Positions 8,030-14,754 of a DNA stretch of 15,722 nt are shown in pieces. The translations under genes and the position numbers were made by a program. Source of the DNA: Christiangramia sp. GTDB taxonomy: Bacteria > Bacteroidota > Bacteroidia > Flavobacteriales > Flavobacteriaceae. The notes beneath the pieces were generated by a model that did not search any database, was not told the DNA's origin, and saw nothing but the letters and a program-made list of their open reading frames with translations. Within the stretch, counting starts at the first letter, position 1. Every line of letters begins with the position of its first letter. The stretch is from NCBI GenBank assembly GCA_024635735.1, contig JAGXII010000190.1, positions 1 through 15,722 of the forward strand. The letters are read 5' to 3'.

Positions 8030-8974
8030 ATGGCAGCAGGCGGATCTAACATTGCTATTTATGGCGCTATAGGCGCAAACCTTTTAATCGCAGCCAGTAA
8101 ATTTATAGCATCCTTTTTCACCGGAAGCTCTGCTATGCTAGCTGAGGGAATTCACTCTCTGGTAGATACCGGTAACGGACTTTTACTTTTACTGGGTATA
8201 AAAAGATCAAAACAAAGACCGGATAAATTGCATCCCTTTGGTTATGGCAATGAAGTCTATTTCTGGACCTTTGTAGTAAGTATTCTTATTTTTGCACTTG
8301 GAGGAGGCTTTGCTATTTATGAAGGAGTACATGCTTTACAGGATCCACCTGTAATTGAAGATCCCACCTGGAATTACATAGTTCTCGCGGCAGCCATAGT
8401 CTTTGAAGGCACTTCACTATTTATTGCCATAAAAACCTTTAATAAGTCCAGAGCAGCACAATCCAGAAACCTTATTAAGAATATTATACGTAGTAAAGAT
8501 GCTACCACTTTCGCTGTTATTATTGAAGATACCGCAGCAGTTACGGGACTTATAGTGGCACTTTTTGGCATATTTCTTTCGCAATTTCTGGAGAATCCCT
8601 TAATAGACGGAGTTGCATCCATTATAATTGGTGCTATTCTCTTGTTAGTTGCTACTTTCCTGGCCAGAGAGAGCAAGGGATTATTGCTTGGCGAAAGTGC
8701 ACATCCCGAAATTATTGAAGAAATAGATCAGATAATCAATTCAAGTAAATACATAAAAGCCTCTTCTCTGCCCCAGACAATGCACTTTGGCCCTAATAAA
8801 ATTCTTCTGATCGTGGAAGTTGATCTTGATGATGACCTGGAATTACTAAAAGCCGAAAAGATCGTAGATGATCTTAGAAAAGAAATCAAGGAGAAATTTC
8901 CCAAAATAAAAGAAGTTTATATTCAAACCACCAATAATCTTGAGGCTAATAGTGAAATGAAACCCAACCAATAA
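8030..8974 (+). CDS. Cation diffusion facilitator (CDF) metal-ion efflux transporter
   Basis: With the ATG at 8030 this is a 314-residue CDF protein, an inner-membrane antiporter for divalent metals such as Zn2+. Six hydrophobic helices can be placed. Helix 2 carries IHSLVDTGN with the metal-site His42 and Asp46. HPFGYGNEVYFW follows, the family loop 2-3 signature. The helix 5 region reads EDTAAVTGL, the acidic variant seen in SLC30A9/ZNT9-like bacterial relatives. LARESKGLLLGESAHPE begins the cytoplasmic domain. The frame is open upstream to a TTG at 7994, but family members usually start at the M-A-x-G-G-S sequence found at 8030. The last five codons (MKPNQ) are nearly the same DNA as the start of the AI-2E-family gene. 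It is the only long gene of the central region on the plus strand and sits apart from the neighbouring decayed genes. Confidence 0.9.
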   Translation: MAAGGSNIAIYGAIGANLLIAASKFIASFFTGSSAMLAEGIHSLVDTGNGLLLLLGIKRSKQRPDKLHPFGYGNEVYFWTFVVSILIFALGGGFAIYEGVHALQDPPVIEDPTWNYIVLAAAIVFEGTSLFIAIKTFNKSRAAQSRNLIKNIIRSKDATTFAVIIEDTAAVTGLIVALFGIFLSQFLENPLIDGVASIIIGAILLLVATFLARESKGLLLGESAHPEIIEEIDQIINSSKYIKASSLPQTMHFGPNKILLIVEVDLDDDLELLKAEKIVDDLRKEIKEKFPKIKEVYIQTTNNLEANSEMKPNQ

Positions 8975-9006
8975 AAACAATTTTCCTTTAACCGAATTTA
9001 CAGCAT

Positions 9007-9034
9007 AAAAAAAGCCATCTCATTGATGACTTTT
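9007..9034 (-). terminator. Intrinsic terminator after the csp tandem
   Basis: The minus strand reads AAAAGTCATC, loop AATGA, GATGGCTTTTTTT: a stem of about 10 bp with two G-T pairs or equivalent, then seven T. It lies 25 bases past the stop at 9060. The run of A on the other side could also serve the CDF gene weakly. Confidence 0.75.
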
Positions 9035-9059
9035 ACATTGTAAAAAAGATGTGAACTAA

Positions 9060-9254
9060 TTAATCAATTAGTTCAACGTTTATAGCGTTCAATCCTTTTT
9101 TTCCCTGTTCTACTTCAAACTTAACGTTATCATCCTCACGGATGTCGTCAATAAGACCACTTGAATGTACAAATATGTCTTCGCTTGATTCATCAGATTT
9201 AATAAAACCAAAACCTTTGGCATTATTAAAAAACTTCACTTTACCTTCTTGCAT
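9060..9254 (-). CDS. CspA-type cold-shock protein (distal tandem copy)
   Basis: A 64-residue single cold-shock domain, beginning MQEGKVKFFNN, with RNP1 KGFGFI and RNP2 IFVHSS. Members bind single-stranded RNA or DNA in the cytosol and melt mRNA structure in cold or stationary phase. The protein is about 86% identical to the neighbouring copy at 9355-9549 by direct comparison (9 differences in 64), so the two arose by tandem duplication. The last 30 or so bases of the leader are also conserved. The gene has a leader hairpin (9296-9316), a possible own promoter in the intergenic region, and a terminator just downstream. Confidence 0.95.
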   Translation of the reverse strand: MQEGKVKFFNNAKGFGFIKSDESSEDIFVHSSGLIDDIREDDNVKFEVEQGKKGLNAINVELID

Positions 9255-9295
9255 TATATTGCTTATTAATTGTTACTATTGCCGCTGTTGTTTTG

Positions 9296-9316
9296 AGATC
9301 GTACGGCATCCAATCT
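9296..9316 (-). promoter_or_regulatory. Leader hairpin of the distal csp gene
   Basis: On the minus strand, AGATTG and CGATCT pair around a 9-base loop (GATGCCGTA), 42 bases before the start codon. The same element, AGATCG / CGATCT with loop AATGTCATA, occurs before the other csp gene. The one stem difference turns a C-G pair into a T(U)-G pair, so pairing is kept. It is probably a 5'UTR element affecting translation or stability; the role is inferred. Confidence 0.5.
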
Positions 9317-9333
9317 TGTTATTTCTAAAATTC

Positions 9334-9362
9334 TAAACTTAAAGTTTAAAATAATTAGTCAA
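9334..9362 (-). promoter_or_regulatory. Candidate promoter of the distal csp gene
   Basis: The minus strand has TTG (9360-9362), an 18-base spacer, then TAAGTTTA (9334-9341). This fits the Bacteroidota sigma-ABfr form TTG-N17-20-TAnnTTTG with one mismatch in the last base. It would give a leader that includes the conserved hairpin. The -33 part overlaps the last codons of the upstream csp gene. Confidence 0.42.
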
Positions 9363-9549
9363 TAACTTCAACGTTTACAGCGTTAAGGCCTTTTTTGCCT
9401 TGTTCTACTTCAAACTGAACTCTGTCGTCTTCACGAATTTCGTCAATTAGACCACTTGAGTGTACAAAGATGTCTTCGTTTGAATCATCAGCTTTAATAA
9501 AACCAAATCCTTTGGTGTTATTGAAAAACTTTACTTTACCTTCTTGCAT
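9355..9549 (-). CDS. CspA-type cold-shock protein (proximal tandem copy)
   Basis: A 64-residue cold-shock domain with RNP1 KGFGFI and RNP2 IFVHSS, differing from the downstream copy mainly at surface positions (for example S20A, K to Q, N to R). It begins with the same MQEGKVKFFNN, and its leader carries the same pre-start sequence AACAATTAATAA and the hairpin at 9594-9614. It begins only 70 bases after the desaturase stop codon on the same strand, so read-through from the desaturase is plausible. No clear separate promoter is seen between them. Confidence 0.95.
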   Translation of the reverse strand: MQEGKVKFFNNTKGFGFIKADDSNEDIFVHSSGLIDEIREDDRVQFEVEQGKKGLNAVNVEVID

Positions 9550-9593
9550 TATATTACTTATTAATTGTTATAAAAATTGTCATCCCTCTTTAT

Positions 9594-9614
9594 AGATCGT
9601 ATGACATTCGATCT
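9594..9614 (-). promoter_or_regulatory. Leader hairpin of the proximal csp gene
   Basis: The minus strand has AGATCG and CGATCT pairing around the loop AATGTCATA, 45 bases before the csp start and just 5 bases after the desaturase stop codon. It is homologous to the element at 9296-9316. No T-run follows, so it is not an intrinsic terminator. Confidence 0.5.
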
Positions 9615-9619
9615 TTTCT

Positions 9620-10603
9620 TTATCCTGCCCTAAGATTATCAACTCTTCCAAGTTGTCTTAACATTCTGAAGTGCTCCCGCACTGCAGAGACAAAATTGTG
9701 TTTGTTATTGTACGGTAAACCGTATTCTTTAGCGGTTTGAGCCACTATATGTGATATTTTTCTATAATGAACATGACAGATATTTGGTAATAAATGATGT
9801 TCAATTTGATAATTAAGTCCTCCAATAGCCCATGACAAAAGTCGGCTTTTTGGCGCAAAATTACTGGTAGTCATTAGTTGATGTGTTGCCCAGTCTCCTT
9901 CTATTAGTCCATCTTTATCGGGTAATGGATAATCTGAAGTTGGGACGATATGTGCTAACTGAAAAATAGTCGTGATCAATAATCCTGTTACAAAATGCAT
10001 GGTTAAAAAAGCAAGGATGGTGATCCATGCCGCCAGAGGAACCATGATTATTGGCAAAATTAATACGAATGAAAACGAAATTACTTTCCATCCTATCACT
10101 TTCATAAGTTCGATATTAAAAGCCTGCTTCTCTTTAAAAAAGCCCATTTTTCGAAACTTAGCCATCCTGATGAAATCCTTTACCGTTACCCATGAAACCG
10201 TAGATAAACCATAAAAGAACCAGGAATAAATATGTTGAAACTTATGAATTTTATGCCACCTTGTATGTGGGGTAAACCTTAAAAAAAATGGAGGATTTAT
10301 ATCATCATCTGCTTCCTCTATATTCGTATAAGTGTGATGCAAAACATTATGCTGAATCTTCCACACACTTGCGTTTGCTCCAATAAGATTTAAAGTATAT
10401 CCCAGGTATCTGTTTACTGTTTGATTTTTAGAATATGAATTATGAATTGCATCATGCATTATCCCCATTCCTATTCCTGCCATCCCTAAACCACTAATAA
10501 TATATAAGGTGAATAATAACCATACACTGGCTACAATTCCTGTATTAATAATGACAAGGGGAGTTATAAAAATCAGAAGCATAATCACAGTCTTTACGAT
10601 CAT
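9620..10603 (-). CDS. Membrane fatty-acid (acyl-CoA/lipid) desaturase
   Basis: This integral-membrane diiron desaturase has the three His boxes HDAIH (50-54), HNVLHH (85-90) and QIEHH (266-270), with hydrophobic helix pairs before box 1 and between boxes 2 and 3. Members of this group put double bonds into acyl chains at the membrane, which keeps membranes fluid in the cold. Position and regiospecificity are not predictable. From the first usable start, ATG 10603, it is 327 residues. However, the same frame continues upstream without stop to 10753 and encodes a family-like N-terminus (NNPKFAQRR...SRVNAYFKNNEISKHANTS), with no ATG, GTG or TTG. A usual family N-terminus would include this cytosolic segment of about 42 residues. 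The gene is followed closely by two csp genes on the same strand, suggesting a shared cold-response role. Confidence 0.88.
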   Translation of the reverse strand: MIVKTVIMLLIFITPLVIINTGIVASVWLLFTLYIISGLGMAGIGMGIMHDAIHNSYSKNQTVNRYLGYTLNLIGANASVWKIQHNVLHHTYTNIEEADDDINPPFFLRFTPHTRWHKIHKFQHIYSWFFYGLSTVSWVTVKDFIRMAKFRKMGFFKEKQAFNIELMKVIGWKVISFSFVLILPIIMVPLAAWITILAFLTMHFVTGLLITTIFQLAHIVPTSDYPLPDKDGLIEGDWATHQLMTTSNFAPKSRLLSWAIGGLNYQIEHHLLPNICHVHYRKISHIVAQTAKEYGLPYNNKHNFVSAVREHFRMLRQLGRVDNLRAG

Positions 10604-10732
10604 ACTCGTATTGGCGTGTTTGCTAATTTCGTTATTCTTGAAATAGGCGTTTACCCTACTTCTAAGAGTTTTGGAAAATTCGGAGGCCCTTCTCTGGGCA
10701 AATTTTGGGTTATTGATACTGGTACTATTTAC
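10604..10732 (-). other. Start-less coding-like N-terminal extension of the desaturase
   Basis: The frame preceding ATG 10603 is open back to a TAA at 10751-10753. From about 10729 it encodes NSTSINNPKFAQRRASEF and then a basic helical stretch leading into the desaturase. Candidate initiation codons in this stretch are only ATA (10733-10741) or GTA (10730-10732). Either a rare start codon is used, the start was mutated, or translation now begins at 10603. Confidence 0.55.
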
Positions 10733-10873
10733 TATTATTATGCTAAATACTTAAGTGAACAAACTTTGAAATCCTGATTGGATCTTCTCAAGTGAAGAAA
10801 ACTAAACTATATAACCATGCAAATATAGGACAAAATTTAAGAATAGACGCTTTTTGTAATTATATTTCTTTTT

Positions 10874-12985
10874 CTAATCGTCTGATTTTGTTAATTCTGA
10901 AAATAAAAATCCATAAATAAATGATTTTTCTTCTAAAACTCCATTGTAATCTATCGCACCCTGATGACCCGCATTTTTTTGAGTCCATAACAAAACCGGA
11001 TTTTTTTGTGATGGATTAGCCTGCATTCTCGCTGCAAATTTGAAAGAATGCAAAGGTGGAACCCTATCATCATTTTCACCTGTAACGATTAAAGTGGAAG
11101 GATAGTTAATGTTATTATCGATATTATGATATGGAGAATATGAGTACAGATTCCTGAATCCTGCAAGATCTTTCGTGCTTCCATATTCTTTTAAATTAGT
11201 GGAAGTCGCTCCCGTGGTGAAATTTTCATATCTAAGCATATCCATCACACCTACATTAATAACTGCAGCCCCAAATAGATCAGGCCGGGTAGTGATTGCG
11301 GCAGCCGTAAGCAGTCCCCCATGGGAAGAACCGGTTACACCTATCCTCTCAGGACGTGTATATTTTTGTTCTATAAGATATTCGGCCGCAGAAGTTAAAT
11401 CGTAAATTCCATTTCTCTTTCTTAAACCCTGTCCTCTAAGATGCCATTTTTCTCCTAACAATCCTCCACCTCTTACATTAACATAGGCAAAGGCTCCGCC
11501 ATGCTCGAGGAAATATACAATTCCGGAATCAAAAGACGGGATCCCTATATTTCCGTATCCACCATAGGTTTTAATTAAAAATGGAGTATTGGAATCGGTT
11601 TTCAGACTGTCTTTATAAACAATAAAGATGGGAACTTCTACCCCATCATGTGATTTAAATGTAGTTTGCTTAAACTTAATTCCTTTATAATTAAAACTAA
11701 CTCTCGTTTTCTCTACTCTTTCATAACTATAGTCAACCTGGTTAAGTTTGTAAAGTACAGGGGGAATGGTGTAAGATTCCAAATAGAAGAAAAATTCCTC
11801 AAACTTTTTGCTATAAATAAGGTCACTTATAGCTAAACCTTTAAGCATAGGTATTTCCTTTAAAACTTTACCTTCATAGTCAACAGCGGTTAAAATTGAA
11901 TTTTGTTGACCCTGATATGAAAGAAAGAGTTTATCGTCCAGGAACTCATAATTTGTAAGACTAAACTCTTTATAGGAAGGAGAAAGAATCTTCCAGTTTT
12001 TAGGTTTATCTATTGGTATAGAAACCAGACTTTTATTATAATCAAGAATGGTTTGTACAATTAAATTACCTTCTTTAAAATTGAGAATATTTAGTTGGTA
12101 AGGAACGTCCTTTAATAAGGTTCTGAATTCCATTTCCTCTCCTTTTGGAATTAAATACTTGTAGGTATAAGTCCTTTTCTCAAAGTTCTCTTCAGTTATA
12201 ACAAAAAGATCCTCCTCACTTGCGCTAAACATGCTAAGAAAAATATCTTCCTTGTTGGCTTCCGCCACAACCTTGTCTTCAGCCTGATCAAATCCCAGCT
12301 TGTGATATCTGATTGTTGGAAGTACCGTTTTGCCACTAATAGAATCAAAAGGATATTCCTTATAAAAGAAGCCTTGATTGAGCCAGTAAATCCCACTAAA
12401 TTTGGTGTGAGTTACCACATCTGGGAGCTGATATTTATTTACAGGCTGCACCACTCTAATTTCCTTCCAGTCAGAGCCGTTTCTGGTATATTGATAGGCG
12501 AGAAATTGATTATTCTTTGAAGATTTATAATAATCAATATAGATTTTATCTTTTCGGGAAATAGAAGCGCTTGACACCAGCACTTCATATTTGTCGTTAA
12601 GGTTTTTTTTGTAATAAATATTAGGTGGGGAATCGTAATCCGGGTATTTAATTGAAAACAGAGATTCATGTTCTTCCAGATCTTTCTTTATTTCTCCTTT
12701 ATATCTTCCAGTGTTAATATTAAGATATTGCTCTATCTTTTCTTCAATATGGTCCTTCCTCTCTAACCTCTTAAGGTATTTTACCGAGATTTTATTTTCC
12801 TCGTTTATCCAATCCTTTACTTCATCTTGAGTATACGATTCTAACCACTGATAATCATCTTCTATTTCCTGACCGTGGTACAAATTTATAACCGGCTTTT
12901 TTGGAGTGACAGGATACTCAATTTGAGCATTTAAAAGGTTGAAAAATAAGGAGAATATGATACTAAAAATGTAAGCAGCCTTCAT
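10874..12985 (-). CDS. Secreted prolyl oligopeptidase family serine peptidase (S9A)
   Basis: A 703-residue protein with a Sec signal peptide (MKAAYIFSIIFSLFF..LNA, cut before QIEYP), so it acts in the periplasm or outside. The N-terminal YPVTPKKPVIN...YQWLE and the seven-bladed propeller region fit the S9A family. The C-terminal alpha/beta hydrolase domain has the nucleophile motif GSSHGG (Ser about 554), ENDDRVPPLHSFKF holding the catalytic Asp (about 639-640), and the catalytic His in AGHQG (about 674). Relatives cleave peptides after proline and help use peptide nutrients. The family motif is more often GGSNGG and GHG; SSHGG and GHQG are mild variants that keep the catalytic residues. Length is normal. 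It is transcribed on its own: a 134-bp gap lies before the desaturase reading frame and the csd gene terminator lies upstream. Confidence 0.93.
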   Translation of the reverse strand: MKAAYIFSIIFSLFFNLLNAQIEYPVTPKKPVINLYHGQEIEDDYQWLESYTQDEVKDWINEENKISVKYLKRLERKDHIEEKIEQYLNINTGRYKGEIKKDLEEHESLFSIKYPDYDSPPNIYYKKNLNDKYEVLVSSASISRKDKIYIDYYKSSKNNQFLAYQYTRNGSDWKEIRVVQPVNKYQLPDVVTHTKFSGIYWLNQGFFYKEYPFDSISGKTVLPTIRYHKLGFDQAEDKVVAEANKEDIFLSMFSASEEDLFVITEENFEKRTYTYKYLIPKGEEMEFRTLLKDVPYQLNILNFKEGNLIVQTILDYNKSLVSIPIDKPKNWKILSPSYKEFSLTNYEFLDDKLFLSYQGQQNSILTAVDYEGKVLKEIPMLKGLAISDLIYSKKFEEFFFYLESYTIPPVLYKLNQVDYSYERVEKTRVSFNYKGIKFKQTTFKSHDGVEVPIFIVYKDSLKTDSNTPFLIKTYGGYGNIGIPSFDSGIVYFLEHGGAFAYVNVRGGGLLGEKWHLRGQGLRKRNGIYDLTSAAEYLIEQKYTRPERIGVTGSSHGGLLTAAAITTRPDLFGAAVINVGVMDMLRYENFTTGATSTNLKEYGSTKDLAGFRNLYSYSPYHNIDNNINYPSTLIVTGENDDRVPPLHSFKFAARMQANPSQKNPVLLWTQKNAGHQGAIDYNGVLEEKSFIYGFLFSELTKSDD

Positions 12986-13045
12986 GTAATGAATAAATAC
13001 GGAATTATTGGGAGGGTTAATTTATTGACTTCAGAGTTGTAAAAC

Positions 13046-13074
13046 AAAAAAACTTCATCCGGCAGGATGAAGTT
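13046..13074 (-). terminator. Strong intrinsic terminator of the extended cold-shock gene
   Basis: A perfect 10-bp stem, AACTTCATCC / GGATGAAGTT with loop GGCA (13051-13074), is followed on the minus strand by seven T. It is 32 bases past the stop at 13106. Confidence 0.88.
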
Positions 13075-13105
13075 TAAGAGTAATATTTTATTAAATTCTA
13101 AGAGT

Positions 13106-13564
13106 TTAAATCTTCTTAACTCTTACTGCATTCATACCTTTCATACCTCTTTCGAGCTCAAAACTAACCTTGTCGTTTTCATCGATATCATCAATAAGCC
13201 CGCTTACGTGTACAAAATATTTTTCTCCTGTTTGTTTTCCAATAATAAATCCGAAACCTTTTGAATGATCAAAAAATGAAACTTTTCCTTCTGTATCTGT
13301 AATCACTTCCTCTTCATCTCTATCCTCTTTCTTTGGAATCGCTATTTCGATATCCTCTGCTTCAACTTCTACTTTCTGGGAAGGATCTGGTGGTGTATCT
13401 GTAAGATTGCCATCTGCATCCACATAAGCGATCATATCTTCAAATGATCCACCTTTGTTTGAATTTTCTTTACGTTCGAGTTTTTTCTGCTCTTTCTCTT
13501 TACGCTTCTTAAGTTTCTTCTTTTCTTTTTCTCTTTTGTTTTGGGTTTGTCCGGATCTTGCCAT
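13106..13564 (-). CDS. Cold-shock-domain protein with Lys/Glu-rich N-terminal extension
   Basis: This 152-residue protein ends in a cold-shock domain (about 92-152) with RNP1 KGFGFI (102-107) and RNP2 YFVHVS (116-121), so it should bind single-stranded nucleic acid. The first 35 residues are nearly all Lys, Glu and Arg (for example REKEKKKLKKRKEKEQKK), which likely form a charged helix that could add RNA or ribosome affinity. Residues about 38-90 form an acidic linker (VEVEAEDIEIAIPKKEDRDEEE). Cold-shock proteins with such an extension are known in Bacteroidota. ATG 13564 is the first start in the frame. Unlike the csp tandem, its leader does not carry the conserved hairpin. Confidence 0.92.
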   Translation of the reverse strand: MARSGQTQNKREKEKKKLKKRKEKEQKKLERKENSNKGGSFEDMIAYVDADGNLTDTPPDPSQKVEVEAEDIEIAIPKKEDRDEEEVITDTEGKVSFFDHSKGFGFIIGKQTGEKYFVHVSGLIDDIDENDKVSFELERGMKGMNAVRVKKI

Positions 13565-13635
13565 TCACTATAATTTAATTAATAATCGTTTTCAATTCCA
13601 ATGCTTTGAACCAACTAAACAAATACCAGAAAAAT

Positions 13636-13741
13636 TAATGTGTGAGATTACTTTTTGATGGATCAATCCAGAGAGCAACGGCGATATTGCCTGCACCAAA
13701 ATTTTGGTAAAGATAGTGATAGGATTTCGATAATAAAAACC
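13636..13741 (-). other. Intergenic region with a coding-like fragment and palindromes
   Basis: The roughly 200-bp gap between the cold-shock gene and the reductase contains a minus-strand frame with no start that reads LYQNFGAGNIAVALWIDPSKSNL and ends at TAA (about 13636). It also contains a perfect 14-nt palindrome, ACCAAAATTTTGGT (13695-13708), and a short TGGAT/ATCCA repeat. No family is recognised. It may be the remnant of a gene or merely a structured intergenic region. Confidence 0.25.
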
Positions 13742-13767
13742 TAAAGCACCACTACTTCAAAAGATTT

Positions 13768-14631
13768 TTATTTCTCATGAAGATATTTAAAAATCGCTGA
13801 AAAATCGAGGTCGGCCATGTTCTTATGTTTTGCCAGGCCATATACTTCTTTCGCTGTGTTGGTTAACGGACTCGGTTGCCCAAGTTCATAGGCAGTATCT
13901 GTAAATAAATGTAAATCTTTCTGCAGGTGTTTTAGCGGGAAATTAGGCTCATAATCATTATTCTCTATCCGTGATCTAAAAACATCTAATATAGGCGCGG
14001 TAACGGGTGTTTTTAATAAAATATCCATCGCCGTTTTCTTGTCGATCCCCATAGCCATTCCCAGATTCAAACTTTCGGAAAAAGCGAGCATACTTTGACC
14101 CAGAAGTTGATTGATCATAATCTTCATAGCAGAGCCTTTCCCCACCGGACCAATATGAACTGCATCCTTCCCCATTTTTTTCAATAATGGTCTTACTTTT
14201 TCCAGATCTTCTTTTTCGCCACCTACAAGGAATAAAAGTTCAGCGTTTGCTGCCGGTAATTTAGAGCCTGAAACCGGCGCGTCCATAAATTTAATTCCAT
14301 AGTCTTTTGCGACTTTGGCCATCTTTTCACTGAACGATGGATTTACGGTGCTGGAATCTATCCATATAGAATTTTTATCCATAGCCTGTAGAAAACCGTC
14401 CATTCCCGTGGCTAACTCCTCCACTACCTTAGGGTTTTCAAGCATTGTAAACAGAACATCCACCTCTTTTGCCGCCTCTGGTGCAGATTCGGCCCACTCT
14501 GCTCCCATTTCCAGAAGTTTCCCGGCCTTTTCTTTAGTTCTGTTATAAACCTTTAAATCGTATCCAGCCTTTACAAGATTAGCCGCCATGCGGCTTCCCA
14601 TAATACCTAGTCCAATAAATCCTATTTTCAT
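13768..14631 (-). CDS. NAD(P)-dependent oxidoreductase, 3-hydroxyisobutyrate dehydrogenase family
   Basis: A 287-residue beta-hydroxyacid dehydrogenase. The Rossmann motif GLGIMG (7-12) lies at the N-terminus. YNRT (29-32) after the second strand suggests a preference for NADPH. The substrate-binding DAPVSGS (117-123) and the catalytic Lys170 in GKGSAMKIMINQ are both present, followed by the all-helical C-terminal domain. The length is typical. Relatives include 3-hydroxyisobutyrate dehydrogenase, tartronate-semialdehyde reductase and glyoxylate/succinic-semialdehyde reductases. The YNRT element makes a GLYR-like semialdehyde reductase somewhat more likely, but the substrate cannot be set. 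It is cytosolic. It lies downstream of the CheB gene on the same strand, separated by 123 bp that hold overlapping inverted repeats. Confidence 0.92.
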   Translation of the reverse strand: MKIGFIGLGIMGSRMAANLVKAGYDLKVYNRTKEKAGKLLEMGAEWAESAPEAAKEVDVLFTMLENPKVVEELATGMDGFLQAMDKNSIWIDSSTVNPSFSEKMAKVAKDYGIKFMDAPVSGSKLPAANAELLFLVGGEKEDLEKVRPLLKKMGKDAVHIGPVGKGSAMKIMINQLLGQSMLAFSESLNLGMAMGIDKKTAMDILLKTPVTAPILDVFRSRIENNDYEPNFPLKHLQKDLHLFTDTAYELGQPSPLTNTAKEVYGLAKHKNMADLDFSAIFKYLHEK

Positions 14632-14671
14632 TTTAAAATTATTTTATAGATCAAAGTTAAAAGGAAGCAAT

Positions 14672-14736
14672 TAATACCACAATCTTAAGCTGGTATTATC
14701 GAAAATTCATAAATAAGCCTTATTAAACCAGCTAAG
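14672..14736 (-). promoter_or_regulatory. Overlapping inverted repeats upstream of the reductase
   Basis: The minus strand carries three blocks in order: CTTAGCTGGT (14727-14736), ACCAGCTTAAG (14684-14694) and TGGTATTA (14672-14679). The middle block, with its extension TAATACCA (14691-14698), can pair either with the first or with the third, so the two hairpins exclude each other. This resembles an attenuator or operator, but no T-run follows and no function is shown. Confidence 0.3.
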
Positions 14737-14754
14737 GACAGAAAAAAGACTTCT

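Noticed and set aside
9594..9614. Hairpin as the desaturase terminator
   Set aside because: No T-run follows on the minus strand, and the same element recurs before the second csp gene where no such role applies.
10740..10873. TATATTTG (10820-10827, minus) as the desaturase promoter
   Set aside because: The -7 match is good, but there is no TTG at 17-20 bases, so the call is not supported beyond a hint.
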